A DNA stretch of 5,279 nucleotides from Nitrososphaerota archaeon. Lineage in GTDB: Archaea > Thermoproteota > Nitrososphaeria > Nitrososphaerales > Nitrosopumilaceae. The stretch is from NCBI GenBank assembly GCA_022565935.1, contig JADFJY010000076.1, positions 1 to 5,279 of the forward strand, read 5' to 3'. The notes below the pieces were generated by a model. It did not search any database and had not been told where the DNA came from. It worked only from the letters and a program-made list of their open reading frames with translations. Below are positions 4,776 to 5,279 of this stretch, piece by piece (position 1 is the first letter of the stretch; each line of letters begins with the position of its first letter). The translations under genes were made by a program, and so were the position numbers.

Positions 4776-5279
4776 ATGAAAACCAAACTAACCAAAAAAC
4801 GTGCAATTAGTACAGTACTTACTACTGTCATCATCTTGGTGGCATCTGTTGTACTTGGTTCAGGTGTTGTTTTGTATGGTACTAGTCTTTTCCAAGGCAG
4901 TACTCAAACAGAAGCAATTGCTGTATCAACTCCATCAGTATGGGTACATACTACAGCATCAGAAGGTTTAGCTTGGGGCGCAGCAGGTGTTAGAAATACT
5001 GGAGACAAAGTTCTCTCAGTTGACAAGATATCGATTCGTGGTTTTGACATTCCATTTGCACAATGGTATGCAGATACTAGTGTATCTGCAGCATTATACC
5101 AACAAGTACTTAATCACTCTGGATGGGATGATTCAGTAACTTCTGGATTCATATTCAATAATGGAACATGTTCAGATGGAGAAGCACTCCAATTTGATTT
5201 GGGAGCAACAGAAGATTTCTGTGCAGATGCAGCCACAGGTCCTATATCATTAACTCCAGGACAATCAGCAATTATCTAC
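4776..5279 (+). CDS. Type IV pilin/archaellin-like surface protein, 3' partial
   Basis: The first 168 codons are present and the gene runs off the window. The N-terminus MKTKLTKKRAISTVLTTV is a class III signal: a short basic leader, a likely prepilin-peptidase cut after Ala10 (KKRA, then IST), and a hydrophobic helix (about 11-34) that would form the pilus core or anchor the protein. The rest is exported and Ser/Thr/Gly-rich, with beta-type character (VRNTGDKVLSVDKISIRGF, 72-90). It has two cysteines, Cys132 in NNGTCSDGE and Cys149 in EDFCAD, which may form a disulfide, and a PGQSAIIY motif (161-168) at the edge. The ATG at 4776 gives a leader of ideal length. The product is probably a filament subunit or a membrane-anchored cell-surface protein of the kind present in several paralogous copies in marine thaumarchaea; which of these cannot be decided here. 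A broken paralogue lies just upstream. Confidence 0.8.
   Translation, partial: MKTKLTKKRAISTVLTTVIILVASVVLGSGVVLYGTSLFQGSTQTEAIAVSTPSVWVHTTASEGLAWGAAGVRNTGDKVLSVDKISIRGFDIPFAQWYADTSVSAALYQQVLNHSGWDDSVTSGFIFNNGTCSDGEALQFDLGATEDFCADAATGPISLTPGQSAIIY

Overview
The window is AT-rich and reads as archaeal, most like a marine ammonia-oxidising thaumarchaeon (Nitrosopumilus-type Nitrososphaerota). The evidence is two genes with archaeal class III (type IV pilin/archaellin) signal peptides, a CbbQ/NorQ-like MoxR AAA+ ATPase paired with a VWA protein of a kind I recall from those genomes, TATA-type promoters placed for leaderless transcription, and no clear Shine-Dalgarno sites. The assignment rests on remembered family resemblance, not on a search. 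No rRNA, tRNA, CRISPR array or transposase was seen.

Layout. Positions 44-190 (minus) hold a 48-codon ORF of unknown function. It diverges from a MIP18/SufT-type (DUF59) iron-sulfur assembly protein at 256-543 (plus), and the two share a short promoter region. The DUF59 gene runs tail to tail, with overlapping stop codons, into an unusual gene at 540-1007 (minus) that joins a type IV pilin signal/transmembrane segment to a winged-helix domain. Next is a conserved-looking protein with an acidic tail (1062-1556, minus). It diverges from a two-gene operon: a MoxR-type AAA+ ATPase (1805-2716) and a VWA-domain protein (2717-4288), joined with no spacer. The last kilobase holds the decayed 3' part of a pilin-like gene (4395 to about 4621) and the first 168 codons of an intact pilin-like gene (4776 to the window end).

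How the genes fit together. The centre is the MoxR-VWA pair. By analogy with NorQ/NorD, CbbQ/CbbO and CobS/CobT, such a pair is expected to remodel a client protein, often for metal or cofactor insertion. The client is not visible here; the divergent acidic-tail protein is the nearest candidate partner, by position only. The VWA protein's N-terminal part has an HxxxH element that looks like a zincin motif without its catalytic glutamate. The pilin/winged-helix fusion is the oddest gene, because normal type IV pilin topology would put a DNA-binding fold outside the cell. The left 550 bases differ somewhat in character from the rest and may have a different history.
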